A stretch of 64,000 nucleotides of DNA from Woeseiaceae bacterium (GCA_021773055.1 JAJFKV010000062.1:1-64000), one strand, 5' to 3'. Shown: positions 8,634-18,548, counted from the first letter of the stretch. The notes: a model not told the origin generated them from the letters alone. Numbers and translations are program-made.

Positions 8634-8668
8634 AAAGGGGTCAGACCCGACAGGGGTCTGACCCCTTT
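8634..8668 (+). terminator. Intrinsic terminator built from the GGGGTC-palindrome repeat
   Basis: A perfect 15-base-pair stem (arms 8634-8648 and 8654-8668, five-base loop) with a T-rich right arm ends transcription of the octahaem gene. The core AAAGGGGTCTGACCCC recurs at 63631-63655, so this belongs to a dispersed palindromic repeat. A smaller GC-rich hairpin lies just before it, near 8604-8623. Confidence 0.75.
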
Positions 8669-8737
8669 TTTCCTTTTTTCGCCTATACTTCCAGCTGCCT
8701 TGCCATCCAACATCACAAGAAACAGGACGGGGGATTT

Positions 8738-10759
8738 ATGCGAATACTCACACTGGCCATATTGTTCATCACAGCGCTTGCAAGCGCTGACGATGGCGCA
8801 TTCAAGAACATCGATGTCTTCGAGCTTGAGGTTGCAACCGATACGCAGATCTCCCCGGATGGCTCACGGGTTGCCTACTCGCGAGTCTCCAAAGACATCA
8901 TGACCGATCAGTCGGTCTCGAACATCTGGATAGTCGATGCTAACGGCTCTCACCACCGACCGCTGTTGTCTGGTGCACAAAGCTACGGCAGTCCGCGCTG
9001 GTCGCCGAGTGGTGATCGCCTTGCTTACGTGACGAGTGTCGGTGATCGCGGCTCGCAGATTCACGTGCGCTGGATGGATACAGGCCAGACGGCAGTGCTG
9101 AGCAACGTTCGTGGCGGACCGTCATCCTTGACGTGGTCGCCGGACGGGACACAGATCGCATTCGAGATGTTTGTCAAAGCAGAGGGCGCGTCGCTGGCCA
9201 AGCCGCCAGCCGCGCCGGAAGATGCCGAATGGGCGCCGCCTGTGACGGTTATTGATCAGATGCAATACAGAGCTGACGGTGCCGGATATCTGGAGCACGG
9301 CTATTCGCACTTGTTCGTCTTGTCGGCCGACGGTGGTAGTCCAAGACAAATTACCAGCGGTGATCGCGACTACGGTGGCCCGCTTTCCTGGTCTAGAGAC
9401 GGCCGGCGAATCTATTTCGCCGGCAACCAGCAGGACGAGCGGGAACACGATCCGATGGAGGCCGAAGTCTGGTCGGTTGAGGTCGGCAGCGGTGAGCTCA
9501 AGCAGTTGACGGATCGCGACGGTCCGGATTTTTCACCGACGGTCTCACCTAATGGTTCGATGCTTGCCTATCTCGGGTTTGATGACAAGAAGCTGGGTTA
9601 CCACAACAGCGATGTGTATGTGATGGACCTTGATGATGGCTCCATAGAAGTATTGACGGCCAGCTTTGATCGCACGATCGATGATGTGCAATGGGCCGGT
9701 AGCTCCAATAGTTTGTACGTGCAGTACGATGATCACGGCAAGACTCATCTGGCAACGCTTTCAATGAAAGGCAAGCTCATCTCCGTTGCGGATGATATTG
9801 GCAGCGTCGGGCTCGGTCGCCCGTATACCAGTGGCGGCTTTTCGGTTGCGAATAATGGTGCCTATGCCTACACCGCAGGACGAGTGGATCGGCCGGCTGA
9901 TGTTGCTGTCGGGCGCGGCCGAACGTCTGCAACGCGCCTCACCGCACTGAATGAGGACCTGCTCGGCAATCGCAAGCTTGGTGCCGTTGAAGAAATTACC
10001 TGGCAGTCTTCTTTCGACGACCTGAGCGTGCAGGGCTGGCTGGTAACCCCGCCCGATTTCGATTCGAGCAAGAAATACCCGTTGCTGCTGGAAATTCATG
10101 GCGGCCCGTTCGCTGCGTATGGCCCGCAGTTTTCGGCAGAAATTCAACTGTATGCGGCTGCCGGCTATGTCGTCCTGTATACCAACCCACGCGGCTCAAC
10201 TAGCTACGGCGCTGATTTCGCGAACGAAATTCACCACAAGTACCCGGGGCAGGATTACGATGACCTGATGTCCGGCGTTGATACGGTTATCGAGCGCGGC
10301 TTCATCGATGAGGAATCGCTGTTCGTTACCGGTGGTTCGGGTGGTGGCGTACTCACCGCCTGGATAGTGGGCATGACCGATCGATTCAGGGCTGCTGTCG
10401 TCGCCAAACCCGTGATCAACTGGCTGGATTTCGCTTTGACGTCCGATGGTGCACCTTTTTATTCGATGTACTGGTTCGAGAAAATGCCGTGGGAAGATCC
10501 TGAAGCCTACTGGGCCCGTTCACCGCTGTCGCTGGTCGGGAATGTAACAACTCCAACGGCTCTGCTGACAGGTGAAGTTGATTACCGGACACCACTGTCG
10601 CAGTCCCAACAGTATTACCAGGCGTTGAAGATTCGCAAGATCGATACTATTCTGGTGCAAATCCCTGAGGCGTCGCACGGAATTGCCGCGAGACCCTCTC
10701 ACCTGATCGCCAAGGTCGACAACATACTTGCCTGGTTCAGCCGCTACGCGAAAGAGTAA
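8738..10759 (+). CDS. Secreted S9-family peptidase (DPP IV / acylaminoacyl-peptidase type)
   Basis: Exported serine peptidase of 673 residues. A signal peptide, ILTLAILFITALASA, is followed by a seven-bladed TolB/WD40-like beta-propeller (about residues 30-400) with repeated SPDGS/SPSGD turns, then an alpha/beta-hydrolase domain. The catalytic triad is visible: Ser534 in GGSGGG, Asp615 in GEVDYRTP and His647 in EASHGIA. The family trims oligopeptides that enter the propeller pore. Length and domain order are normal. It appears monocistronic, with a repeat-type terminator upstream and a small hairpin downstream. A second S9-type enzyme, a prolyl oligopeptidase, lies at 45.8 kb, fitting a protein-degrading lifestyle. 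Confidence 0.93.
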   Translation: MRILTLAILFITALASADDGAFKNIDVFELEVATDTQISPDGSRVAYSRVSKDIMTDQSVSNIWIVDANGSHHRPLLSGAQSYGSPRWSPSGDRLAYVTSVGDRGSQIHVRWMDTGQTAVLSNVRGGPSSLTWSPDGTQIAFEMFVKAEGASLAKPPAAPEDAEWAPPVTVIDQMQYRADGAGYLEHGYSHLFVLSADGGSPRQITSGDRDYGGPLSWSRDGRRIYFAGNQQDEREHDPMEAEVWSVEVGSGELKQLTDRDGPDFSPTVSPNGSMLAYLGFDDKKLGYHNSDVYVMDLDDGSIEVLTASFDRTIDDVQWAGSSNSLYVQYDDHGKTHLATLSMKGKLISVADDIGSVGLGRPYTSGGFSVANNGAYAYTAGRVDRPADVAVGRGRTSATRLTALNEDLLGNRKLGAVEEITWQSSFDDLSVQGWLVTPPDFDSSKKYPLLLEIHGGPFAAYGPQFSAEIQLYAAAGYVVLYTNPRGSTSYGADFANEIHHKYPGQDYDDLMSGVDTVIERGFIDEESLFVTGGSGGGVLTAWIVGMTDRFRAAVVAKPVINWLDFALTSDGAPFYSMYWFEKMPWEDPEAYWARSPLSLVGNVTTPTALLTGEVDYRTPLSQSQQYYQALKIRKIDTILVQIPEASHGIAARPSHLIAKVDNILAWFSRYAKE

Positions 10760-10779
10760 GTCGCTGGCGCTCAACGTTC

Positions 10780-10795
10780 CTCAAGGTTTCTTGAG
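10780..10795 (+). terminator. Weak hairpin after the S9 peptidase gene
   Basis: CTCAAG-GTTT-CTTGAG can form a six-base-pair stem with a tetraloop 21 bases after the peptidase stop codon. No run of T follows, so it may only be a 3'-end stabilising or weak terminating structure. Confidence 0.25.
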
Positions 10796-10851
10796 AATTG
10801 CCGATAGTCTATTGACTGAGGTGATTCTTGAGTTTTCTTGTGGACGGACCA

Positions 10852-12264
10852 ATGAGCAATGATAGGCAACACTCAACAATAGAAAAAGCGCTTGAACTGA
10901 ATCTGGATCCCGGGCGCTACGGTACTTTTGCTGAGATCGGCGCAGGCCAGGAAGTAGTGCGCTGGTTTTTTCAGGCCGGCGGCGCAGCAGGCACCATCTC
11001 CAAGAGTATTTCGGCCTACGACATGCAGGTCAGCGACGCAATCTACGGCGATTGCGAGCGCTACGTCTGTCGTGAGCGACTCGAGGCCATGCTCGAGTAC
11101 GAGCAGGCACTTACCCGGGAGCGGTTAACGCCGTCGCGAGGTGACACGAGCAGCTTCTTCACTTTCGCCGATACCGTGTCCGCAAGAAATTATCACGGCA
11201 GCAATGAGTGTCATGCCTGGATGGGGATTCGGTTTCAAGCATCTCCCAACGAGGATGACAGCGTTATTATCCTGCATGCGCGTATGCGAGACGACAGCAA
11301 TGCCTTGCAGCAGGAAGCACTGGGCATTGTCGGTGTAAATCTGATTTACGGCGCCTACGAAATGCACCAGGATCCGGCGGTGCTGGTGGGCTCACTCCTT
11401 GATAGTCTGTCAACGGAACGAATTGAAGTCGATATGATCGAGTTCAGTGGTCCGGCATTCGAGGGCGTTGATAATCGCATCATGTCATTGCACCTGGTGC
11501 AGCTCGGGCTGACAGGTGCCGCGATGTTCTCCGCGGATGGTCAGGTTCTACAACCCTCCGAGGTGCTGAGGAAGCGACCACTGCTCATTGAACGAGGGCG
11601 GTTCAAACCGGTAACACACGTCAATATGGACATGCTGGATGTCGCACTCAGGAAATTCAGCAAAGTCTGTGGCGACAATGCTGACAAGATCATTCCAATC
11701 ATGGAAATTTCGATGCACAACCTCGTTGAGAACGGCGAGGTCTGTCTTGAAGATTTCGTGAGCAGGGCAGAGGTACTGGCGACTACGGGCAATACGGTTT
11801 TGATCTCGGACTTCCCGGAGCATTACCGTTTGGCGTCGTACCTGAGCCAATATACCGAGCAGCCAATCGGTATGGCTATGGGGCTGGGAACACTGCGCAG
11901 TCTTTTCGATGAGCAGTATTACGTGTCATTGGCTGGCGGTATTCTCGAAGGCCTGGGTCAGCTATTCAAAGACCAGATCACACTGTTCGTTTATCCACTG
12001 AAAAATAAAGTCAGTGGAGAAATTGAAAATCTTGGGGATCTGGTCCTTCCTGAGTCCTTGCACCACCTGTTTCACTACCTCAGGGACCGCAACGGTATAG
12101 TGCCGCTGGAAGATTTTACGGAACAATATCTCGATATCTACTCACCCGATGTTATCGCAATGATATCGAGTGGTGGTGACTGGAAAACTATGGTGCCGGA
12201 CTGCGTAGCAAATGAGATTATGCAGCGCAATCTATTTGGCTATTCTCATCAGTCTGGAAACTGA
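10852..12264 (+). CDS. Conserved protein of unknown function
   Basis: Soluble protein of 470 residues without signal peptide or membrane segment. The N-terminal pattern YGTFAEIGAGQEVVRWFF, followed by GGAAGTISKSISAYDM and YVCRERLEAML, marks a widely conserved family known to me only as uncharacterised. Further conserved-looking segments are NECHAWMGIRFQ, QQEALGIVGVNLIYGAY and MIEFSGPAFEGVDNRLMSL-like around residue 205. I see no nucleotide-binding P-loop and no nucleotidyltransferase HxGH motif. The ATG at 10852 is used; an upstream TTG at 10828 would add eight residues. Its last 16 bases overlap the acyl-CoA ligase gene tail to tail. No function is assigned. Confidence 0.75.
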   Translation: MSNDRQHSTIEKALELNLDPGRYGTFAEIGAGQEVVRWFFQAGGAAGTISKSISAYDMQVSDAIYGDCERYVCRERLEAMLEYEQALTRERLTPSRGDTSSFFTFADTVSARNYHGSNECHAWMGIRFQASPNEDDSVIILHARMRDDSNALQQEALGIVGVNLIYGAYEMHQDPAVLVGSLLDSLSTERIEVDMIEFSGPAFEGVDNRIMSLHLVQLGLTGAAMFSADGQVLQPSEVLRKRPLLIERGRFKPVTHVNMDMLDVALRKFSKVCGDNADKIIPIMEISMHNLVENGEVCLEDFVSRAEVLATTGNTVLISDFPEHYRLASYLSQYTEQPIGMAMGLGTLRSLFDEQYYVSLAGGILEGLGQLFKDQITLFVYPLKNKVSGEIENLGDLVLPESLHHLFHYLRDRNGIVPLEDFTEQYLDIYSPDVIAMISSGGDWKTMVPDCVANEIMQRNLFGYSHQSGN

Positions 12265-13877
12265 TAGTCCTTGAACTGTTCGCGCAGTGCCAGCTTGTTG
12301 ATTTTCCCGGTTGCGGTGTGTGGTAGTTCGTCAACGAAGACGACATCGTTTGGGAGCGACATTTTTGCGACGCGGCTACTAAGCCAACTCAATATCTCTT
12401 CCTTGTTCACATCCGTGCCAGCATTTTTGACGGCTATCAATAGTGGTCGCTCCGACCATTTAGGATGGTAGCGTCCGATGACGGCCGCTTCCGCCACTTT
12501 CGGATTATCAACCGCTGCATTCTCAAGATCGATCGAGCTGATCCATTCCCCGCCTGACTTGATTACGTCTTTGGTTCGATCGGTTATCTGCATGTAACCG
12601 TCGGGATCTATAGTCGCCACATCGCCTGTGTCGAACCAGCCGTCTTCGTCCAGCGGGCTGGCGTTATCCAGTCTAAAGTAGCCACTGCAAACCCACGACC
12701 CGCGTACTTTCAGCGCTCCAAAAGCAACGCCGTCCCAGGGTAGTTCATCGCCGTCCGGGCTGGCGATCTTCATCTCAATACCGAATACGCCACGACCCTG
12801 CTTGGCCTGCAGCTTTGCGACTTCGTCGGCCGGCAGATCCTTATTGCTCGATTTCAGGCTGAATACCGTGCCAAGTGGGCTGGTTTCGGTCATGCCCCAG
12901 CCCTGGCAAACCGTGATGCCGAACTCATCGCGGAAGCCTTCGATAATTGATAACGGGCACGCAGCGCCTCCAACGCTCAAACGCTTGATGCTGTCGATTC
13001 TCTTGCCGCTTTCTTTCAGATAGCTCAGCAGGCCCAGCCAGATGGTAGGCACACCGGATGCAATTGTGATGGACTCTTCTTCAATCAGGGCTTGCAGTGT
13101 TTCGCCATCACCCATTTTAGGTCCGGGAAATACGATCTTTGCACCGACCAACAGAGAGCCGTAGGGAATACCCCAACCGTTGACATGGAACATTGGCACG
13201 ATCGGCATTATCGTGTCGTGGCCGGACAGGCCGAGCACATCGGGCAGGCAGCTTGCGTAAGCGTGCAACATCGTTGATCGGTGGCTGTACAAAACGCCTT
13301 TCGGATTGCCTGTAGTGCCCGACGTGTAACACAACGAGCTCGCTGTATTTTCGTCGAACTCGGGCCACTCAAATTGTTCGAATTCCGCTGCGATCAGGGT
13401 CTCGTAACAGACGACGTTCGGCAGCGCCGTTTTCGGCATATGCGCTTCGTCTGTGAGCACAACGATTCCCTCAACGCCTGTTAACTGGTCCGCAAGAGCC
13501 TCCAGCAGGGGCACGACGAGCAAGTCGACAAAGATAAACTTATCTTCCGCATGCTGGATGATGTAGGCAACTTGCTCGGGATATAACTTGGGGTTGATGG
13601 TGTGGCATACCATGGCGCTGCCAGAGACAGCGTAGTACAGCTCAAAGTGGCGATAGTCATTCCAGGCCAGAGTCGCAATGCGATCGCCGGGTTCTGCGCC
13701 CAGGCGATTAAGTGCGTTAGCCAGTTGCCGTGTGCGCCGAAAAGATTCGCGGTAGGTATAACGGTGGCGCGGATTGTCTGCAGTGACCGATACGATCTCC
13801 CGGTCGGGATAATTCCTGTCTGCTGATCGCAGCAAGCCTGAGATCATCAGCTGGGTGTCCATCATCAATCCGCGCAT
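12249..13877 (-). CDS. Fatty acid-CoA ligase (AMP-binding, ANL superfamily)
   Basis: 542-residue adenylate-forming enzyme that activates a fatty acid to acyl-CoA. The AMP-binding motif [14 protein letters not shown] lies near residue 187, the substrate-pocket region GWGMTETSP near 325, the GYFRLD and [15 protein letters not shown] motifs near 400, and the C-terminal catalytic Lys in [13 protein letters not shown]. The start at 13877 is supported by AGGAG five bases upstream, although it overlaps the hydrolase stop by 13 bases; this implies translational coupling. With the wax ester synthase and hydrolase it forms a three-gene lipid operon, and would supply acyl-CoA for ester or triglyceride synthesis. 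Chain-length preference cannot be read. Confidence 0.92.
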   Translation of the reverse strand: MRGLMMDTQLMISGLLRSADRNYPDREIVSVTADNPRHRYTYRESFRRTRQLANALNRLGAEPGDRIATLAWNDYRHFELYYAVSGSAMVCHTINPKLYPEQVAYIIQHAEDKFIFVDLLVVPLLEALADQLTGVEGIVVLTDEAHMPKTALPNVVCYETLIAAEFEQFEWPEFDENTASSLCYTSGTTGNPKGVLYSHRSTMLHAYASCLPDVLGLSGHDTIMPIVPMFHVNGWGIPYGSLLVGAKIVFPGPKMGDGETLQALIEEESITIASGVPTIWLGLLSYLKESGKRIDSIKRLSVGGAACPLSIIEGFRDEFGITVCQGWGMTETSPLGTVFSLKSSNKDLPADEVAKLQAKQGRGVFGIEMKIASPDGDELPWDGVAFGALKVRGSWVCSGYFRLDNASPLDEDGWFDTGDVATIDPDGYMQITDRTKDVIKSGGEWISSIDLENAAVDNPKVAEAAVIGRYHPKWSERPLLIAVKNAGTDVNKEEILSWLSSRVAKMSLPNDVVFVDELPHTATGKINKLALREQFKDYQFPD

Positions 13878-14794
13878 TGTTTCTCCTGGGTGTGCTCCTG
13901 GTTGGTGGCGGTACTCAAATGCTCGAGCACGTGGCCGACGACCGTTGCTAAATAGACAGGTGGCAGGTCATGACCCATACCGTCGATAATTTCGATGCGG
14001 GCATGCTTTATACACTCGGCGATATCCAGTCCGTTTTCAAGCGGCACAAGCGGGTCGTCGGAGCCGTGAACAACAAGGGTCGGCGCTGCGACCTGCCGTG
14101 TCCAGTTGCGAAGATCGCGCGTAGCAATAATCGCTGCCATTTGCCGTTTAATGCCTTTTGGTGACGAACTCCGGTCAACGGACGCGGCAACCTGCTTGCG
14201 AAACTCAAGTGGATCTCTGCCGCTGTTCTTTGTGCCAATCAACTCCCAGATCCGCATCGTAATGTCGATGAGTTCTTCCCGGTTGCTGGACCGACTGCGC
14301 GCGGTCATGACATCCCAGGAGATCTTCGGGTGTGCTTTCGGTAAGGCAGGGTTGTTCGTTGATGACATGAGTGCGGTAAAGCTTTTCACCCGCTCCGGAT
14401 ATTCGGCGCAAAGAATCTGGCCGATCATGCCGCCCATCGAGGCACCGATAACATGAGCGCCTTCGATGTTCAGAGCATCAAGGACACCCACGGTATCCTT
14501 CGCCATGTCGTTGAGTTTGTACGGTGCGAGCAGGTCCGCCATCCCAATCGTGTTTAAAAGTGCTACCGCAACAGGAGATGATGCGCGATCGGAGGCCATT
14601 TTTTCAGACAGTCCGACGTCGCGATTGTCAAAAGCGATAACCCGAAACCCGTTATCCAACAAGGCCCCGACAAATGCCTCTGGCCAGCGAGTAAGTTGCG
14701 CCGCGAGGCCCATAATCAGTAATACCGGCGGGTCGGACGGATTGCCGTAGTCCTCGAATTCAAGCTTGAGACCGTTGCTGAGAAGTTTTGCCAA
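13865..14794 (-). CDS. Alpha/beta-hydrolase (esterase or lipase-like)
   Basis: Cytoplasmic alpha/beta-hydrolase of 309 residues. The oxyanion region is VLLIMGLAAQLTRWP, the nucleophile elbow GASMGG near residue 120, the acid in VVHGSDDPLVP and the catalytic His in IDGMGHDLPP. A TTG start at 14794 is chosen because relatives begin with a similar LLSNGLKLEFEDYG strand. An ATG at 14860 would add 22 residues but lies within the upstream gene. Position between the wax ester synthase and the acyl-CoA ligase suggests turnover of storage esters or acylglycerols; that role is inferred from context. Confidence 0.85.
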   Translation of the reverse strand: MAKLLSNGLKLEFEDYGNPSDPPVLLIMGLAAQLTRWPEAFVGALLDNGFRVIAFDNRDVGLSEKMASDRASSPVAVALLNTIGMADLLAPYKLNDMAKDTVGVLDALNIEGAHVIGASMGGMIGQILCAEYPERVKSFTALMSSTNNPALPKAHPKISWDVMTARSRSSNREELIDITMRIWELIGTKNSGRDPLEFRKQVAASVDRSSSPKGIKRQMAAIIATRDLRNWTRQVAAPTLVVHGSDDPLVPLENGLDIAECIKHARIEIIDGMGHDLPPVYLATVVGHVLEHLSTATNQEHTQEKQCAD

Positions 14795-14802
14795 GGCCCT
14801 GC

Positions 14803-16266
14803 CTAAGCGGCCTTTGCTTTGGACGCGGCGAGCAAGTCGTCGAAAGATGATTGCAGGCACTCAGCGTAAAAGTCCGGGTCCGGCAACATGTCTCGACACG
14901 CCGTTACCGTGATGCCGATTTCTCCACAATAACTCGTGACCGCCTGGAACAGGCCCATCGAATCCATGACCGGTCCAACACCAAAAGAGCGAACCATGCG
15001 GGCACCGGCCATATAAAGAGGCACGGGTGGTCCTGGTACGTTTGTGACAACCGTATTGAACATGGGGCTTAGTTGGTTGGCGAGACCGAGACGCGAATAT
15101 AGGCGCGTGGCAACACCGGAGATCATCGCGGGTGCCAGTTTCGAGATTTCCGAAATCTCGCGTGCGCCGACCGCATTTGATATTTCTTTGGATTTCTCAG
15201 CTTTCTCATGAGTGAATTGCAAGCGCTCAATCGGATCGGCAATGTGCGTACCCAGCGCGATGCTGAGAGCCGATACTTCATTGCCGAGGGAGCTTTTCTC
15301 ACTGTTCGAACGCACCGACACGGGTGCCATCGCGACCAGCGAGTCTTCCGGTAATTCACCCTTGCTGTCGAGGTATTGGTGGAGAGCACCGCCGACGATT
15401 GCGAGCATGACATCGTTGACCGTGGTGCCCGGCATTTTCTGGCGGATCTTCTTGATGTCAGCAAGACTGAATGACACAGCCTCAAAGACACGATGCCCGG
15501 AAACGACGCCATTAAATCTTGTGCGTGGCACGCTCGAGCCGAACAATTTGAAATCATCACGCGTCAACCCGACTGCATACTTGAGTGCGCCAGGTGCCAT
15601 TCTTCCCGCATGCATCAGTGCCTGAAACGGCTTCAGGAGATTGTTGTAATTAGCGCGGGCCAGCAGCTCAAAAGTACCAACCTCCCGGCCTGGATGCTTG
15701 CCGGGTTCGTCGTCACCCACTTCGTCTTCTGGTTTAAGGGAATGGATCGCCTCCGAAATTTCCACACCCGATGCGCCGTCGATCGCGCAGTGGTGCACCT
15801 TGGACACAATCGCGTACGAGCCTTTAGGCACACCGGCGACATTATCGAGGCCTTCGACGACGGTGAGTTCCCAAAGCGGCTTCGAAAGATCGAGTGGGCG
15901 AGCGTGCAGCCTGGCCACTTGTATGCAGAGTTGGCGCCAATCGCCTGGTTGCGGCAGTGCTATGTGGCGAATGTGAAATTCGACGTCGAAGTCCGGGTCA
16001 TCGACCCAATACGGGCGGTCGAAATCCAGTGGCACTTGCTTGAGTTTTTGGCAAAAGGTTTTGGCCCGGTGGGTCCTGTCGTCCACGAACTTGAGGATAT
16101 CTTTCAATCGAACCTCGCCGCCGGGTGCGGAGGAGGGGTCGTAGATCGCGCACGATCCAATGTGCATGGGGGTCCGGGCTGACTCGGCGTGCAGGAAAAA
16201 GGCGTCGAGCCCGGACAGTTGCTCGGGCGTCCATTTATCGAATACTTCAGTTAATTTCGTCGCCAA
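14803..16266 (-). CDS. Wax ester synthase / diacylglycerol acyltransferase (WS/DGAT)
   Basis: Bifunctional O-acyltransferase of 487 residues that esterifies acyl-CoA with a fatty alcohol or a diacylglycerol to form storage lipid. The catalytic HHxxxDG motif is present as HHCAIDG at residues 158-164. Other family landmarks are LSGLDAFFLHAE at the N-terminus, TVNDVMLAIVGGALHQYL near residue 285 and the NVPGPPVPLYMAGARM block near 415. Length matches Acinetobacter- and Mycobacterium-type enzymes. It is the first gene of a three-gene minus-strand operon with the hydrolase and acyl-CoA ligase. Storage-lipid synthesis is typical of bacteria facing intermittent carbon supply. Confidence 0.93.
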   Translation of the reverse strand: MATKLTEVFDKWTPEQLSGLDAFFLHAESARTPMHIGSCAIYDPSSAPGGEVRLKDILKFVDDRTHRAKTFCQKLKQVPLDFDRPYWVDDPDFDVEFHIRHIALPQPGDWRQLCIQVARLHARPLDLSKPLWELTVVEGLDNVAGVPKGSYAIVSKVHHCAIDGASGVEISEAIHSLKPEDEVGDDEPGKHPGREVGTFELLARANYNNLLKPFQALMHAGRMAPGALKYAVGLTRDDFKLFGSSVPRTRFNGVVSGHRVFEAVSFSLADIKKIRQKMPGTTVNDVMLAIVGGALHQYLDSKGELPEDSLVAMAPVSVRSNSEKSSLGNEVSALSIALGTHIADPIERLQFTHEKAEKSKEISNAVGAREISEISKLAPAMISGVATRLYSRLGLANQLSPMFNTVVTNVPGPPVPLYMAGARMVRSFGVGPVMDSMGLFQAVTSYCGEIGITVTACRDMLPDPDFYAECLQSSFDDLLAASKAKAA

Positions 16267-16404
16267 GTCGTTAGTCCTGATCGGTGGTGCTGCCCGGGAA
16301 ATCGTCTAGTCTAGTATAAAAGCACAATGGCAGCGGCTGAATAGTCGAGAAACTGTGTTTCAATAAGCAATCCGATCCTTGAATTCCACCGGCAAACGGC
16401 AGCA

Positions 16405-18531
16405 ATGACACTCGAGCAAGACAACCATAAAACACACTACCGCACCTGCAATATCTGCGAAGCCATGTGTGGCATCGAAGTGCGCCACGAAGATCAGCGG
16501 ATACTTTCCATCAAACCCGACAAGAAGGACCCCCTCAGCCGCGGGCACATTTGCCCCAAGGCCGTGGCACTACAAGATTATTACCATGACAAAGACCGTC
16601 TGACGCAGCCGTTGCGCCGTACCGCTAGTGACTGGGAGGAAATCTCCTGGGACAGTGCGTTGCAGGAAATTGGCGAGCGTGTTCGGGGGGTTCAGAAAAC
16701 ACATGGCAAGCAGTCAGTTGCTACCTACATCGGCAACCCCAATGCACATAACCTGGGCTCACTGGTTACCATCCATAAGTTTCGTAAGGCGTTTGGCAGT
16801 AGCAATCATTACAGTTCTGCGTCTGCGGACCAGTTGCCACATCATGTAGCCAACAAACACATGCTCGGTCATGGTTCGTTAATCCCGGTTCCCGATGTGG
16901 ATCACACGGACTACATGCTGATCATCGGCGCAAATCCTGTAGTGTCGAACGGCAGTATGATGACAGCACCCGGTTTTCCTCGCCGTATGAAGGCCATCCA
17001 GAAGCGCGGTGGCAAGGTCGTCGTTATCGATCCCAGGCGGACTGAAACGGCGGACAAAGCGGACCAGCATTTTTTTATTACGCCGAACACAGACGCACTT
17101 TTGTTGCTCGCTCTGAATCAGGTCCTGTTCGCGGAGGGGCTGGATAGTCTCGGTCACCTGGCGGAGGCAAGCGCCGAGCTCGACGCGTTAAAGCACGCTG
17201 TCGCCCCGTACACACCAGAACGTGTCGCACCGATAACGGGTATTGATGCCGTGGAGATACGCCGGCTAGCACTTGAAATGGCTAATGCACCATCAGCCGT
17301 TTGTTACAGCCGTATGGGTGCATCCACGCAACAATTCGGTGGCTTGTGCCAATGGCTAACCATCACTTTTAATATTGTCTCCGGGAATTTTGACCGGCGC
17401 GGTGGCGCGATGTTTACGACGCCCGCGTTCGACCTCGTCAAAATTACGGACAACAGCAATCGGCCGAATAGTTATGGCAGCAAACACAGTCGTGTTCGAG
17501 GCTTGCCATACAATAATAACGAGTTCCCGGTTTCCGTACTGGCGGAGGAAATTCTGACACCGGGCGATGATCAGGTTCGAGCGTTGATCGCGGTGGCGGG
17601 AAATCCGGTAATTTCTGCGCCGAACGGCCGGCGCCTGGCTGAAGCGTTCGCAAGTCTTGAGTTCATGGTCAGTGCGGACATTTATCTAAACCAGACCGCA
17701 AGGCTCGCGAACATTGTGCTTCCAGCCGCATCAGGATTGCAGATACCACAATACGACGTGGCGTTTCATATCAACGCCGTCCGCAACACCGCGAAATTTT
17801 CAGAGGCGCTGTTTCCGCCGACAAAAGAGCAAAAACCGGACTGGCAAATATTCAAGCTGTTGAGCTCCGCTATCAATCAGGTTGACGATGACGGAATCAC
17901 GCCGGAGATGATTCTCGATCATTCGTTGCGGGCCGGTCCATACGCAGAGCAGGGCATGAGTTTAAAGATGCTGCAGGAACATCCACATGGGGTGGATCTG
18001 GGCCCGTTGGAAAGTAATCTCGTCGGGCGCTTACAAACTCCCGACGGCTTGGTTCATCTCGCGCCGCAATTGTACCTGGACGATCTGGATCGCCTCGAGC
18101 AGACGTTTTTTACCACGGCAAGCGCTGCAACCGAATTTCCACTCTCGCTCATCAGTCGCCGCTTGCCACGCAGTCACAATTCATGGACGCATAATTCTCA
18201 TAGACTGGTGAAAGGAAAGAACCAATGCACGATGCTTGTGAGTCCTGATGATGCGTTGAGGATGAAGCTATTGTCAGGGCATGCGGCCCAGGTGAAATCC
18301 AGGATTGGTGAGCTAACAGTCGATGTGGAAGTCAGCGATGAAATGATGCCGGGTGTCGTGAGTATTCCACATGGCTGGGGCCACGATGTTGATGGTATGC
18401 ATATGAGCACGGCGCGATTGCAACCGGGCGTCAATATCAACGACCTTACGGACGATTCGGTTGTCGACGAACTTACGGGCAATGCGTGTTTTAGCGGTAT
18501 TCCAGTTTCTGTCCACCCGATAATTGATTAG
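16405..18531 (+). CDS. Molybdopterin-dependent oxidoreductase, large subunit (FdhF/NasA superfamily)
   Basis: 708-residue enzyme of the DMSO-reductase superfamily, carrying a bis-molybdopterin cofactor and one [4Fe-4S] cluster. The cluster ligands are Cys15, Cys18, Cys22 and Cys50 (CNICEAMC and GHICPKA). Cofactor-binding segments include VVVIDPRRTETADKADQHF near residue 200 and a C-terminal dinucleotide-binding domain from about 585. There is no Tat signal, so it is probably cytoplasmic. No in-frame TGA is seen, hence no selenocysteine. No iron-sulphur or cytochrome subunit gene adjoins, so the electron partner is unknown. Formate-dehydrogenase-like oxidoreductases of this single-subunit type are common, but the substrate cannot be read here. 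Confidence 0.88.
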   Translation: MTLEQDNHKTHYRTCNICEAMCGIEVRHEDQRILSIKPDKKDPLSRGHICPKAVALQDYYHDKDRLTQPLRRTASDWEEISWDSALQEIGERVRGVQKTHGKQSVATYIGNPNAHNLGSLVTIHKFRKAFGSSNHYSSASADQLPHHVANKHMLGHGSLIPVPDVDHTDYMLIIGANPVVSNGSMMTAPGFPRRMKAIQKRGGKVVVIDPRRTETADKADQHFFITPNTDALLLLALNQVLFAEGLDSLGHLAEASAELDALKHAVAPYTPERVAPITGIDAVEIRRLALEMANAPSAVCYSRMGASTQQFGGLCQWLTITFNIVSGNFDRRGGAMFTTPAFDLVKITDNSNRPNSYGSKHSRVRGLPYNNNEFPVSVLAEEILTPGDDQVRALIAVAGNPVISAPNGRRLAEAFASLEFMVSADIYLNQTARLANIVLPAASGLQIPQYDVAFHINAVRNTAKFSEALFPPTKEQKPDWQIFKLLSSAINQVDDDGITPEMILDHSLRAGPYAEQGMSLKMLQEHPHGVDLGPLESNLVGRLQTPDGLVHLAPQLYLDDLDRLEQTFFTTASAATEFPLSLISRRLPRSHNSWTHNSHRLVKGKNQCTMLVSPDDALRMKLLSGHAAQVKSRIGELTVDVEVSDEMMPGVVSIPHGWGHDVDGMHMSTARLQPGVNINDLTDDSVVDELTGNACFSGIPVSVHPIID

Positions 18532-18548
18532 CCATTGTTGATTAAACC

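Noticed and set aside
15493..16182. Open frame of 229 codons opposite the wax ester synthase
   Set aside because: Antisense shadow of a gene with an intact catalytic motif; no start signal or family resemblance.
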